NCBI RefSeq assembly: GCF_012641405.1
Contig: NZ_JABAII010000013.1
Location: forward strand, 62,001 to 126,000
Direction: 5' to 3'
From: Rhizobium sp. P40RR-XXII
GTDB taxonomy: Bacteria > Pseudomonadota > Alphaproteobacteria > Rhizobiales > Rhizobiaceae
DNA length: 64,000 bases
The position numbers and the translations under genes are program-made. Of the stretch, positions 45,439 through 54,292 are shown one piece after another (the first letter of the stretch is position 1; each line of letters starts with the position of its first letter). Under the pieces are notes generated by a model. That model had not been told where the DNA came from and did not search any database. It saw only the letters and a list, made by a program, of their open reading frames with translations.

Positions 45439-46242
45439 ATGACGAGCATTACCTCAGTCTCTTCAAATAATTATTATCAATATAAGTCGTCGCGCTCCAC
45501 GTCTTCGAGCGACGACGATTCCATCTCATCGCTGCTGTCCGGCAGCTCTTCGAGCGGTTCTTCCAGCACGGGTTCCTCCTCCTCTTCTGACGAATCGTCT
45601 CAGCTTGCCTCGGCGCAACAGCTGATCGCGCAGCTGATGAACATCATTCTCAACCTTCAGGCCAATAGCGGCAGCGACAGCTCGAACTCGAATGGTGATT
45701 CGACCGACTCGACATCGAGCACGGAAGAGACTTCCGCCACCGGCAGCCAAAACAGCAAGCAGCGCGATATGATCAGCGCCATGGACACCAATGGCGACGG
45801 CAATATCAGCGAGGCGGAATTTGTCGCTGCGCGGCCGTCCGATGTCAGCGAAGACCAGGCAGACCAACTGTTCAAAAGCTTCGATCAGGACACTACCGGT
45901 TCGCTCACCGAATCGCAGCTTGAAAATGCCATGCAGGCAGGTCGGCAGCCGCCTCCGCCACCGGGCGGCCAGATGAGCGACGACGAACTCTCCACCGCGT
46001 TTTCCTCCATGGATGCGGATGGCGACGGCAATGTGAGCGAATCCGAGTTCGTTGCTGCCCGTCCATCCGATGTCAGCGAAGATCAGGCAACGGCGTTGTT
46101 CAAGAGTCTCGATACGTCCGGTTCCGGATCGCTGACGCAGAGCCAGTTCGAGCAGGCCATGAAGCCGCAGATGCGGGACTTCGGCAGTTTCTACACATTC
46201 AGTGAGCACGACCAGACGACGAGCGATCTCCTGACGCTCTGA
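45439..46242 (+). CDS. Secreted-type EF-hand calcium-binding protein (calsymin-like)
   Basis: 267 residues. The first 100 are very Ser-rich with low complexity and carry no classical signal peptide. The rest holds four EF-hand loops in two duplicated pairs: DTNGDGNISEAE / DQDTTGSLTESQ and DADGDGNVSESE / DTSGSGSLTQSQ. Loops 1 and 3 keep the full D-x-D-x-D pattern with Glu at position 12; loops 2 and 4 end in Gln and are probably weaker. Each pair is followed by the near-identical VAARPSDVSEDQA. R. etli CasA has the same EF-hand-pair architecture and is symbiosis-related. GGAGG is 5 bp upstream of 45439. Confidence 0.88.
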   Translation: MTSITSVSSNNYYQYKSSRSTSSSDDDSISSLLSGSSSSGSSSTGSSSSSDESSQLASAQQLIAQLMNIILNLQANSGSDSSNSNGDSTDSTSSTEETSATGSQNSKQRDMISAMDTNGDGNISEAEFVAARPSDVSEDQADQLFKSFDQDTTGSLTESQLENAMQAGRQPPPPPGGQMSDDELSTAFSSMDADGDGNVSESEFVAARPSDVSEDQATALFKSLDTSGSGSLTQSQFEQAMKPQMRDFGSFYTFSEHDQTTSDLLTL

Positions 46243-46277
46243 TCGAACACGAGCTTTCGCATTTGACCATGCGAAGT

Positions 46278-46340
46278 GCCGGCAACCCGGACGAGAGACG
46301 TTGGGCCTCCACGTCCGGGTGAGCCGGCTCTTCTTGTGTT
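46278..46340 (+). terminator. Terminator-like hairpin after EF-hand gene
   Basis: GCCGGC (46278-46283) plus ACCCGGACG (46285-46293), an 18-nt loop, CGTCCGGGT (46312-46320) plus GCCGGC (46323-46328), followed by T-rich TCTTCTTGTGTT. The rest of 46341-46593 shows no convincing feature. Confidence 0.7.
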
Positions 46341-46593
46341 CGCCCGATAGCTAGTTGCCGGGGAGGGGAGAAAAATCCGAAAATCCTCGATGTGAGAGCG
46401 ACGGAATTCGGCGGATAGGCCGTTCAATCCTTGCGAACCCATGCTTGATGTCGAAGGATGATGCGCTGACCGAGATGCTGCGATCTGACGGGAGCCGCTT
46501 GCCGGATTTGACGGCCGGGCAGAGTTTTTCTGCCGAAAACCCGAGCCGGGCGGCGCGCCATGCCTGTCTCGCACGAAACAGGAGCGGTGGCGA

Positions 46594-47172
46594 TTGTCGA
46601 TGAAGTGGGATCGCGCGCCCAGGAGCGGCGATGCGGACGAGGATCTGCTTGGTCGTATCGCCGCTGGTGACGTTCCAGCAATGCGTATGATGGTGGCAAG
46701 GCAGCTGCCGCGCATCATCGCCGTGGCAACCCGCATGCTCGGCGATGCGAGCGAAGCCGAGGATGTGGCGCAGGAGACGTTTCTGCGCGTCTGGCGGAAT
46801 GCCGGCGGCTGGCGTCAGCGCAATGCCCGCTTCAGCACCTGGGTGCATCGCGTGGCGATCAACCTCTGCTACGATCGCCTGCGCCGGCGTAAGGATATTC
46901 TGGCCGAGCATTCGCCCGACATCGAATATGAAGGGCCGGCGCCGGATGCGGGCCTGATGAGCGAGGACGATCCGTCCAAGCGCGTGGAGCGGGCCATGCA
47001 GATGATTGCCCCCCGGCAGCGCGAGGCGATCATTCTGGTTTACTATCAGGCGCTGTCGAATGCCGAGGCGGCCGAGATCATGGATGTCAGCGTCGACGCA
47101 CTGGAAAGTTTGCTTGCGCGCGGAAGGCGCTCGTTGCAGCTGCTTTTGTTGAAGGAACAGGGCGATGGTTGA
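46594..47172 (+). CDS. RNA polymerase ECF sigma factor
   Basis: About 190 residues. Sigma region 2 (RQLPRIIAVATRMLGDASEAEDVAQETFLRVWRN, RFSTWVHRVAINLCYDRLRR) and region 4 (IAPRQREAIILVYYQALSNAEAAEIMDVSVDALESLLARGRRSL). AGGAG upstream favours the TTG at 46594 over the ATG at 46600. It overlaps the next gene, its likely anti-sigma, by 8 bp. Target genes probably include the four genes downstream; no promoter motif was identified. Confidence 0.92.
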   Translation: MSMKWDRAPRSGDADEDLLGRIAAGDVPAMRMMVARQLPRIIAVATRMLGDASEAEDVAQETFLRVWRNAGGWRQRNARFSTWVHRVAINLCYDRLRRRKDILAEHSPDIEYEGPAPDAGLMSEDDPSKRVERAMQMIAPRQREAIILVYYQALSNAEAAEIMDVSVDALESLLARGRRSLQLLLLKEQGDG

Positions 47173-47629
47173 GAATATCGCAGCTCCGATGAATGCCGGG
47201 CGGTTTGAGGAGCTAACCGCTGCTTATGGCGGCGATATCGCCCGGTGGCCGCAGGCCGAGCGCGCCGCCGCGCGGGAATTTGCGAAAGATCCCGCCACAG
47301 CCGGAATTCTCGCGCGTGCCGCCGATCTGGATGCGCTGCTCGATACCTATATCGTCAGGCCGGGCCATGTGGATCTGCAACGCCGAATCCTGAAAGGCTT
47401 CGTGCACCGCCTGACGATCAGAAACTGGTTCCGCTTCGGCTCGGCCGGTATCGGCTTTGTGGGTATCGGCATCGCCGGCGCGCTTGCCGGCAGCATTGCC
47501 ATTGCCGTGCTGACGCCCAGCCTGACATCCGATACTTCAGTCGTCTCCGACGGAACCGCAACCATGTTCGGCGATATCGGGCCGGACGCGGGCATGGTGG
47601 ACGCAGGCATAGCGCAGGACAGCCAATGA
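47165..47629 (+). CDS. Putative anti-sigma factor, single-pass membrane protein
   Basis: 154 residues. A cytoplasmic N-terminal region (RFEELTAAYGGDIARWPQAERAAAREFA) resembles proteins found next to ECF genes in rhizobia; one hydrophobic helix follows (GIGFVGIGIAGALAGSIAIAVL, about 98-118), then a short periplasmic tail. There is no zinc-binding HxxxCxxC motif. The anti-sigma role is inferred from the 8-bp overlap with the sigma gene and the topology. Confidence 0.7.
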   Translation: MVENIAAPMNAGRFEELTAAYGGDIARWPQAERAAAREFAKDPATAGILARAADLDALLDTYIVRPGHVDLQRRILKGFVHRLTIRNWFRFGSAGIGFVGIGIAGALAGSIAIAVLTPSLTSDTSVVSDGTATMFGDIGPDAGMVDAGIAQDSQ

Positions 47630-48075
47630 CGGATCGCAGTTTTAGAATAGTGGTCATTTCCCTACTGGTATTGAATACGTTCCTGATCGGCGCGCTGGCC
47701 GGCGGCGGCCTGACGTGGATCCGCAAGACGCAGGCGCGTGCAGGGATGATGCCGCTCGCCGGCGAACAGCTGCCATCGGCGCAGAAGAAAGCTTTGCGTG
47801 CGGCGCTCAACGAGGCGCGCAAGGACAACCGGCAGACCATTCTCGAGGCGCAGCAGGCCAAAGTCGATGCCGCTTCCATCCTGGGCCAGCCGACACTGGA
47901 CAAGGAAGCGCTCCTGGCTGCCCTGGCGCGGGCGCGCAATGCCGATACCGGCCTCAGAGCAAAGCTCGAGGAACGCGCCGTCGATTTCGCCGCAACACTC
48001 TCCTATGACGAACGCCGGGCGCTTGCCGAAAGCCTTGTTCGCCGCAGCGTGCTGAGAGCCGCTGCCACAAAATGA
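47626..48075 (+). CDS. Membrane-anchored periplasmic protein, heavy-metal-sensor-like
   Basis: 149 residues. N-terminal membrane anchor (IVVISLLVLNTFLIGALAGGG) followed by a helical, charged periplasmic domain with LPSAQKKALRAALNEARKDNRQTILEAQ and LSYDERRALAESL, the pattern of the CnrR/ZraP-like fold. Metal ligands are not obvious (no Cys or His in the domain). Start overlaps the previous stop (ATGA). It may sense envelope conditions and tune the ECF sigma, but that is inference. Confidence 0.65.
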   Translation: MTDRSFRIVVISLLVLNTFLIGALAGGGLTWIRKTQARAGMMPLAGEQLPSAQKKALRAALNEARKDNRQTILEAQQAKVDAASILGQPTLDKEALLAALARARNADTGLRAKLEERAVDFAATLSYDERRALAESLVRRSVLRAAATK

Positions 48076-48150
48076 TCATACTTGCCGAGCGACGGATCGG
48101 AACAAGCCCTGCGTTTAAGGAGCATGTTTGATGCAGGAGTTGGCCGGAAC

Positions 48151-49665
48151 ATGGCTCAGCAATCGAATGATGTTTATGCCGCGCTCGCTCTTTCCCGATT
48201 TGGGTTAGGGGCGGATCATAATGGCGCTGCGTCGATCGCATCGGATCCGCGCGGAGCGCTGATGGAAGAAATCACCGAGCGCTTCGCGCCGGTGCCCGTC
48301 GGGCCGCAGCTTCAATCCACCGCGGATCTTCTCGTTTCCCTCTACGCGTTCCAGGAACAGCGTAAGGAGGCAAGGCAGCAGGCGGCAACCGCAGCCGCCG
48401 CGATGCCGCAGGACAAGCCGGTGCAAGGACCGCCGCGGCCGCAACAATTGCCGGGACAGCCGTCCGGCGTCATGGCAGCCCAGCCGAACAATCAAGCGAT
48501 GGCGGCCGTGATCGGCAAGGCGGCGGAGAAGCTGGAAAAGCCCCAAATGCCCTATCTGCCACAGCAGATCCTGCTGGCCGAAGTGGACGCTCGTTTCAAC
48601 GGCACCATCCGGCAGCCGCTGATCGGTTTCGGCGAGCGGCTCGCGATGTTTTGGGCAAACCACTTCGCGGTTGCCGTTTCGAAGAGCGAGGAGGTTCATA
48701 TCGTTGCCGGCGCCTTCGAGCGCGAAGCCATACGGCCGCATGTCTTCGGGCGTTTTGCCGATATGCTGCTCGCCGTAGAGACCCATCCGGCCATGCTCGG
48801 CTACCTCGACAATCAGCAGTCGATCGGGCCGAACTCCAAGGCCAATGCCAACAAGAAGCGCGGCCTCAACGAGAACCTCGCCCGCGAGACGCTGGAATTG
48901 CACACGCTTGGCGTCAATGGCGGCTATACGCAGACCGATGTGACGACGCTTGCCAAGATCATCACCGGCTGGACTGTGGCGCGCGCCGAGGGCAAGCTCG
49001 GCGCACCCGGCACCTTCGTCTTCAACGCAGGCGCCCATGAGCCTGGCGACCAGACGCTGCTCGGCCTCACCTATGCCGATAACGGCGTCGGGCAGGGGCG
49101 GGAGGCGCTGCGGGATCTTGCCCGCCATCCGGCGACGGCGCAGCATATCGCCACCAAGCTCGTCCGGCATTTCGTCGCCGATACTCCGCCGCCGGCCCTC
49201 GTACAGACCGTCGCTGCGACCTTCAGCAAGACGGATGGCGATCTCTCAGCCGTTTATCGGGCGCTCATCGGCTCGGAAGACGCATGGAACCCGACGCTTT
49301 CAAAGGTCCGCTCGCCGTTGGAGTTCATGACCGCGCTGTTGCGGGCGAGCGGCGAGACGCCGAAGCCGAATGTTATTCTCGGCGCCCTGACCGCCATGGG
49401 CCAGCCATTTTGGGCGCCCGCCGGCCCCAACGGCTTTGCTGACACCGCCGATGTCTGGGCCTCCAGCGAGAGCCTCAGCATGCGCATGGATGTCGCCAAT
49501 ATGATCGCCAACGCTGTGCCGCCGCAGATCGACCCCCGCCGTTTCGTGTCCGACAGCCTGGGGCCGCTGCTTTCGAATGAGACGCTGCGGGCCGTTTCGC
49601 GTGCCGAGACCCGCAACCAGGGCCTGGCGATCGCTTATCTCTCCCCCGAATTTCAAAGGCGCTGA
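48151..49665 (+). CDS. DUF1800 family protein
   Basis: 504 residues. YAALALSRFGLGAD opens the DUF1800 domain; FGERLAMFWANHFAV, ENLARETLELHTLGVNGGYTQTDVTTLAKIITGWT and FVADTPPPALV are strongly conserved across it. No signal peptide is seen from this start. An alternative start is ATG 48124, with AAGGAG almost adjacent. The family has no established biochemical function; it nearly always precedes a DUF1501 gene, as here (2 bp gap). Confidence 0.9.
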   Translation: MAQQSNDVYAALALSRFGLGADHNGAASIASDPRGALMEEITERFAPVPVGPQLQSTADLLVSLYAFQEQRKEARQQAATAAAAMPQDKPVQGPPRPQQLPGQPSGVMAAQPNNQAMAAVIGKAAEKLEKPQMPYLPQQILLAEVDARFNGTIRQPLIGFGERLAMFWANHFAVAVSKSEEVHIVAGAFEREAIRPHVFGRFADMLLAVETHPAMLGYLDNQQSIGPNSKANANKKRGLNENLARETLELHTLGVNGGYTQTDVTTLAKIITGWTVARAEGKLGAPGTFVFNAGAHEPGDQTLLGLTYADNGVGQGREALRDLARHPATAQHIATKLVRHFVADTPPPALVQTVAATFSKTDGDLSAVYRALIGSEDAWNPTLSKVRSPLEFMTALLRASGETPKPNVILGALTAMGQPFWAPAGPNGFADTADVWASSESLSMRMDVANMIANAVPPQIDPRRFVSDSLGPLLSNETLRAVSRAETRNQGLAIAYLSPEFQRR

Positions 49666-49667
49666 CC

Positions 49668-50888
49668 ATGACCTGCGAATTCATGACCCCCACCCGTCGT
49701 GCCGTGCTTGGCGCTTCCGGCGCTCTGTTCGCCTGGGCCTTCATCCCGCGCTTCGCCCATGCCGCCGGCGGCCGCGATCCGCGCTTCATCACCATCATTC
49801 TCCGCGGCGCGCTCGATGGTTTAACGGCCGTGCCGCCCATCGGCGATCCTGATTATCAGACGCTGCGGCAATCAATTGCCATGACGACCAGCGGCCCCGA
49901 TGCCGCTCTTCCGCTCGACAGTTTCTTTGCGCTGCATCCGTCGATGCCGAATTTCAACCGGCTCTATCGCGCAGGACAGGCCGCCGCCGTGCATGCCAGC
50001 GCCACACCCTACCGCGACCGATCCCATTTCGACGGGCAGGACGTTTTGGAGTCGGGCTACGAGATGCCGGGCCGTGTCGAGTCCGGCTGGCTCAACCGGC
50101 TGCTGGAGGGGCTGCCGAAGGGCGACAAGGTTTCACCAAGCGCTTCGGAGATCCGTGGCCTGTCCGTCGGCGCCAACGCACCGCTCGTCATTCGCGGCAA
50201 GGCGCCGGTGCTGGGCTGGTCGCCGTCCAATCTGCAGCCGGTTGGCGACGATCTGCCGCCGCGCCTGATGGACCTCTACAACCACACCGATCCGCTTTTT
50301 GCGAAAATCCTCGCCGAGGGCATTTCGACCGGCAAGATCGCTGCTGGCCTCGACGTCAAGGCAAGGGGCGGCCCCGGAGACCCCACGGGAATGGAGCAGA
50401 TGGCGAGAGGTGCCGCGCGGCTATTGGCGCAGGACGACGGCCCCCGCGTCGCGGCACTGGCCTTCGAGGGATGGGATACCCATGCCGGCGAGGTGGATCG
50501 GCTGAGCAAGCTTCTCGTCGGGCTCGACAATTCCTTTGCCGCATTCCAGCAGGAACTCGGCCCCGCCTGGAAGGATACCGCCATCCTCGTCGCGACGGAA
50601 TTCGGCCGCACGGCGCAGGTCAACGGTACGCAGGGCACGGACCACGGCACCGGAACGACCGCCTTCCTCGCCGGCGGCGCGATCAAGGGTGGCCGGGTAA
50701 TTGCCGATTGGCCCGGCCTCAAGCCGGCGCAATTGCGCGATGGCCGCGATCTTGCCGCCACCACGGATCTGCGCGCCGTCGTCAAGGGCATCGCCGTCGA
50801 CCTGCTTGGCGCCTCGCCAGCCGTATTGACGCGCGATGTCTTCCCGGGATCCGATCACGTCCTGCCGACGAAGGGGCTGATCGTCTGA
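49668..50888 (+). CDS. DUF1501 family protein with Tat signal
   Basis: 406 residues. Twin-arginine signal TRRAVLGASGALFAWAFIPRFAHA, then the DUF1501 (alkaline phosphatase-like superfamily) body: FITIILRGALDGLTAVPPIGDPDY, FALHPSMPNFNRLY, DRSHFDGQDVLESG, WDTHAGEVDRLSKLL and TEFGRTAQVNGTQGTDHGTGTTAFLAGG. The His/Asp-rich motifs suggest a metal-dependent enzyme exported folded to the periplasm. Substrate unknown. Start at 49668 or 49683. Confidence 0.9.
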   Translation: MTCEFMTPTRRAVLGASGALFAWAFIPRFAHAAGGRDPRFITIILRGALDGLTAVPPIGDPDYQTLRQSIAMTTSGPDAALPLDSFFALHPSMPNFNRLYRAGQAAAVHASATPYRDRSHFDGQDVLESGYEMPGRVESGWLNRLLEGLPKGDKVSPSASEIRGLSVGANAPLVIRGKAPVLGWSPSNLQPVGDDLPPRLMDLYNHTDPLFAKILAEGISTGKIAAGLDVKARGGPGDPTGMEQMARGAARLLAQDDGPRVAALAFEGWDTHAGEVDRLSKLLVGLDNSFAAFQQELGPAWKDTAILVATEFGRTAQVNGTQGTDHGTGTTAFLAGGAIKGGRVIADWPGLKPAQLRDGRDLAATTDLRAVVKGIAVDLLGASPAVLTRDVFPGSDHVLPTKGLIV

Positions 50889-51280
50889 GCCGCGCTCTGA
50901 TTGGCTACTGCGCATTCCTTATCAACGCCATCACGGGCGATGGCAATTGCGTTCGATAGCGGACAAGTGGCCTTGACTGATCGCGGCCGGCACAAATAAA
51001 ATCACTCATCAGTTGTATGCATTGTGTCGCACGCCACACAAATCTCGCGAATAGCAACCGCCAATGTTGCGGAATCGACACGCCTCCCCGGAAACGTGCG
51101 TGAATTATTGCGGCGCACCCACTACTTTATGATGCATGGATTAGAATTCTGCTATGTAGCGCCTTAGCCGATGAGCGGTCGCACTGCGTTACTGGTGCAT
51201 TTTCATGAATTTTGACGATCTGCCGATTGAGCAAGGTGCGCCTTGCGCAAGCGAATGGCTTTGACTTTGGGAAGTTATGA
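50889..51280. other. 392-bp intergenic region before the IalB/TPS locus
   Basis: No credible ORF or RNA gene. AT content rises in the middle (near 51000-51150), and the region presumably carries the promoter for ialB-tpsB, but no convincing -35/-10 pair or palindrome could be fixed. Confidence 0.4.
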
Positions 51281-51958
51281 ATGTCTCTCGCGACTAAGGC
51301 GTTTTCCATCAAGACTCTGGCAGCCGTTGCGGTTCTGTCGACTGCATTTGTTGCATCCTCCGGGCTGGCACAAGAGCAGCCTGCACCAGCCGCAAATGCG
51401 CCTTCCAATACAAGTGCCGCGCAAACTCCCGCTCCCGCGGCAAGCGAACAACAGCCGGCTCCGCAGGCGCGGGTGCAGAAGTTCGACGATTGGTATTATC
51501 GCTGCATCGACGGCAAGGCGGCCGACGGCTCGACATCAACGCATTGTGAAGTGGCGCAGATTGCCACGGTCAAGCAGGGCGATCAGGACGTCAACGTCCT
51601 GACGCTGGCGATCGCCAAGGCGACGGATGCACCGGCTCCATCGAACAAGAAGGCGGCAAAGCAGCCGGCAAACGACCTCGTGCTGACGGCGCTCGTACCG
51701 CTCAACATGTACATTCCCGCAGGTCTTGGCATCGATGCTGCCGAGAAGCCTGTGGTGCAGTTGGCCTACCGTAACTGCAACCAGACCGGCTGCTGGTCGC
51801 AGCAGAAGCTGGACGCCAAGATGGTCGCGGCGCTCACCAAGGCGTCCGATGGCACCGGCCACGTCCAGATGATGAATGGCCAGAAGGTCAATATCAAATT
51901 TTCCCTGAAGGGATTGCCGGCGGCGCTCGATGCGCTGCAGAAGACCGCTTCCAACTGA
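51281..51958 (+). CDS. Invasion-associated locus B (IalB) family protein
   Basis: 225 residues. Signal peptide (IKTLAAVAVLSTAFVASSGLA, cut near AQE), a Pro/Ala-rich linker, then the IalB domain (about 65-220) with KFDDWYYRCID, HCEVAQIATV, VPLNMYIPAGLGIDA, LAYRNCNQTGCWSQQ. Two Cys pairs are likely disulfides. IalB proteins are periplasmic or envelope proteins linked to erythrocyte invasion in Bartonella and common in rhizobia. 16 bp before tpsB, suggesting co-transcription. Confidence 0.9.
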   Translation: MSLATKAFSIKTLAAVAVLSTAFVASSGLAQEQPAPAANAPSNTSAAQTPAPAASEQQPAPQARVQKFDDWYYRCIDGKAADGSTSTHCEVAQIATVKQGDQDVNVLTLAIAKATDAPAPSNKKAAKQPANDLVLTALVPLNMYIPAGLGIDAAEKPVVQLAYRNCNQTGCWSQQKLDAKMVAALTKASDGTGHVQMMNGQKVNIKFSLKGLPAALDALQKTASN

Positions 51959-51974
51959 CCGGGTAGGCGCATTT

Positions 51975-53753
51975 ATGAAATCTGCCCGGCGATCCGCTGC
52001 CGCTCGGTACGGTCTCGATCTGGCCGCCAGCGCTCTGCTGGCGGTGGTTTTTGTCGTCTCGCCCGCAATGGCGCAAATAACTCCATCGGCGCCCAATGAC
52101 GACTTCGCGCGCCGGCAGGCTCAGGAGGCCGAGCAGCAGCGCCTGAAGGCCCTGGGTGAAATGACGCCGAAGCCATCTGCGGTGGAAGCCCAGCAGCCCG
52201 CGACTGCTGATGGCAAAAAGGTTGGCCCCTGTTTTGCGATCACCCATGTCGAGGTCGAAGGCGTCAGGCAGTTTTCGGCCAATGTCGTCGACAAGATCAC
52301 CGCACCTTATGCGAACCGCTGTGTCGGCGTCGGTGAGATCAACGGTCTGTTGCGGGACCTGACGCATCTTTATCTCGACAAGGGATTCGTGAGCTCCCGC
52401 GTCTATGTGCCGGCGCAGGATATTGCCGGGACGAAGGTGCTGCGCCTTGTCGCGGTCGAAGGCACGCTTGCCGATATCTACATCAACGGCAAGCCGGCGC
52501 CAGATTCCGGTGCAATGGGTTCGGGTATGATCGCCACGGCCTTTCCCGGCATGAAGGGCAAGATCACCAATCTGCGCGACATCGAGCAGGGTCTCGACCA
52601 GATCAACCGCCTGACCTCCAACAATGCCAAGACCGCGATGCTGCCGGGAAAGACGGATGGGACCTCGATCCTCAATATCGAGAACAAGCCGGATCATCCC
52701 TGGCATCTTTCCTTCGGCAACAGCAATCTCGGTCAAGAGCAGACGGGATACTCCAAGTCCTCGGCCTCGATCGGCTATGACAATCTGTTCGGCATCAACG
52801 ACCAATGGAACTTTTCATACGAGCATAGCGGCCCGGATTATCCGTGGCGAGACGACGGCCTGGGCAAGAGCAACAGCTATTCCGGCAATGTCAGCGTGCC
52901 CTACGGTTACTGGACGTTCTCGGCGAACGGCTCCTGGTACGAATACGACAGTACGGTTCCAGGGAACTTCGGGCCGCTCGATACTTCAGGCGATTCCAAA
53001 CAGGTTGGGATCGGCGCCGATCGGGTGATTTTCCGCGATAAGGATTCGATCACCACCTTCAACAGCGGATTGACCTATAAGGAAACCAACAATTTCCTCC
53101 TCGGCAACAGAATAGAAGTCGGCAGCCGCAAATATACGGTCGGCGATCTTGGCATCTCGCATTCGCGCCGCATGCTGGGCGGTCTCTGGGTTTTCGACCT
53201 TTCCTATAGCCAGGGGCTGAACCTCTTCGATGCGGTCGCCCCCGGTGATGCCGGAGCAGGGGATGCAGATCCTCGCTTTTCGAAATTGTCAGGCACGATC
53301 ACCGTGACGAAGCCGTTTGAGCTTGCCGACCAGCGCTTCGAGATCAATTCGCTCATCACCGGACAATATTCGCCTGACAACCTGTTCGGGGCCGAGCAGA
53401 TCTCGGTCGGCGGCTACTCCTCGGTGCGCGGTACGCGCGAGACGATGCTGTTCGGCAATAACGGCTTCTTCATCCGCAACGATCTCGTCTGGCGCACGCA
53501 GCCCTTCGCCGACAATGCAGATCTTGCCAAGATCCTTGGTGAGTTCCGGCCTTATGTCGGCCTCGATTATGGACGGATCGCACGCCAAGCGCGCTATCGC
53601 ATCGAGGGTGGTGACATGCTCGGCTGGACGGTGGGCGCCAAGCTCGCCGGCGGGCACGTGAATTTTGACATGGGTTATTCGGATGTAGTGGGCGGCACGG
53701 TCGATCGGCATGAGGCCGGACTTCTGTTCGTCAGTACGTCGGTGAAATGGTGA
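51975..53753 (+). CDS. Two-partner secretion transporter (TpsB, FhaC/ShlB family)
   Basis: 592 residues. Signal peptide (AASALLAVVFVVSPAMA), an N-terminal helix rich in Gln/Glu (RRQAQEAEQQRLKALGEM), two POTRA domains (about 85-235, beginning FAITHVEVEGVRQFSA), and a 16-strand Omp85-type barrel ending LLFVSTSVKW. The lid-lock loop L6 motif VRGT is in SVGGYSSVRGTRE. It exports the TpsA adhesin encoded downstream. Start 51975 is preferred over the ORF start at 51930, since the signal peptide begins there. Confidence 0.93.
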   Translation: MKSARRSAAARYGLDLAASALLAVVFVVSPAMAQITPSAPNDDFARRQAQEAEQQRLKALGEMTPKPSAVEAQQPATADGKKVGPCFAITHVEVEGVRQFSANVVDKITAPYANRCVGVGEINGLLRDLTHLYLDKGFVSSRVYVPAQDIAGTKVLRLVAVEGTLADIYINGKPAPDSGAMGSGMIATAFPGMKGKITNLRDIEQGLDQINRLTSNNAKTAMLPGKTDGTSILNIENKPDHPWHLSFGNSNLGQEQTGYSKSSASIGYDNLFGINDQWNFSYEHSGPDYPWRDDGLGKSNSYSGNVSVPYGYWTFSANGSWYEYDSTVPGNFGPLDTSGDSKQVGIGADRVIFRDKDSITTFNSGLTYKETNNFLLGNRIEVGSRKYTVGDLGISHSRRMLGGLWVFDLSYSQGLNLFDAVAPGDAGAGDADPRFSKLSGTITVTKPFELADQRFEINSLITGQYSPDNLFGAEQISVGGYSSVRGTRETMLFGNNGFFIRNDLVWRTQPFADNADLAKILGEFRPYVGLDYGRIARQARYRIEGGDMLGWTVGAKLAGGHVNFDMGYSDVVGGTVDRHEAGLLFVSTSVKW

Positions 53754-53773
53754 TTGTATATCTAGAGGAAATC

Positions 53774-54235
53774 ATGAGCTTAATCGGGCGGAAAGATAAG
53801 AGAGTATCCGTGGTGTCGCCTTCTTTTGCGGCGCTTGTTTGTTTCGCGATCGTGCTTTCGAGCTGTGGTGGCCGTGAGGCGCATCCGATCGCATCGACCG
53901 GTGCCGGCGATAGCGGGATCGATTGCGGTGGAACATCCCGCGAGTTCACAGCTAACGAACGGCAGATCCTTTCGACCGTGAAGGAACGTTCGCAGGCGCA
54001 GGGCAAGAACGTGATTTTGGGAGCTACCGGTGTTCTTTTGTTCTGGCCGGCCCTGTTCTTCATGGATCCCAAATCGCCGGAGAAGATCGAGATCGACGCA
54101 TTGCGCAATCGCAATCAGGTGCTGACGGACCTTGCCCGTTCGAGAAAGTGCCCGGCGCCGACATCGCAGTTGGGTGATCTCTACAAGAAGCTCGACGGCA
54201 GCGTGAAGACGAAGCCGGCCAAGAGAGACGGTTGA
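53774..54235 (+). CDS. Putative lipoprotein in TPS locus
   Basis: 153 residues. Lipobox VLSSCGG after a hydrophobic stretch (FAALVCFAIVLSSC). A mid-protein hydrophobic segment (VILGATGVLLFWPALFFM, about 92-109) follows ANERQILSTVKERSQAQG. AGGA 5 bp upstream sets 53774. No family recognised. Lies between tpsB and tpsA on the same strand and so may assist secretion or anchoring of the adhesin; that is inference. Confidence 0.7.
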   Translation: MSLIGRKDKRVSVVSPSFAALVCFAIVLSSCGGREAHPIASTGAGDSGIDCGGTSREFTANERQILSTVKERSQAQGKNVILGATGVLLFWPALFFMDPKSPEKIEIDALRNRNQVLTDLARSRKCPAPTSQLGDLYKKLDGSVKTKPAKRDG

Positions 54236-54292
54236 GGTATGACGATGCATATCCGCTCGACGTCCGAAACTGGCATCATGGGGGCTCAACTA

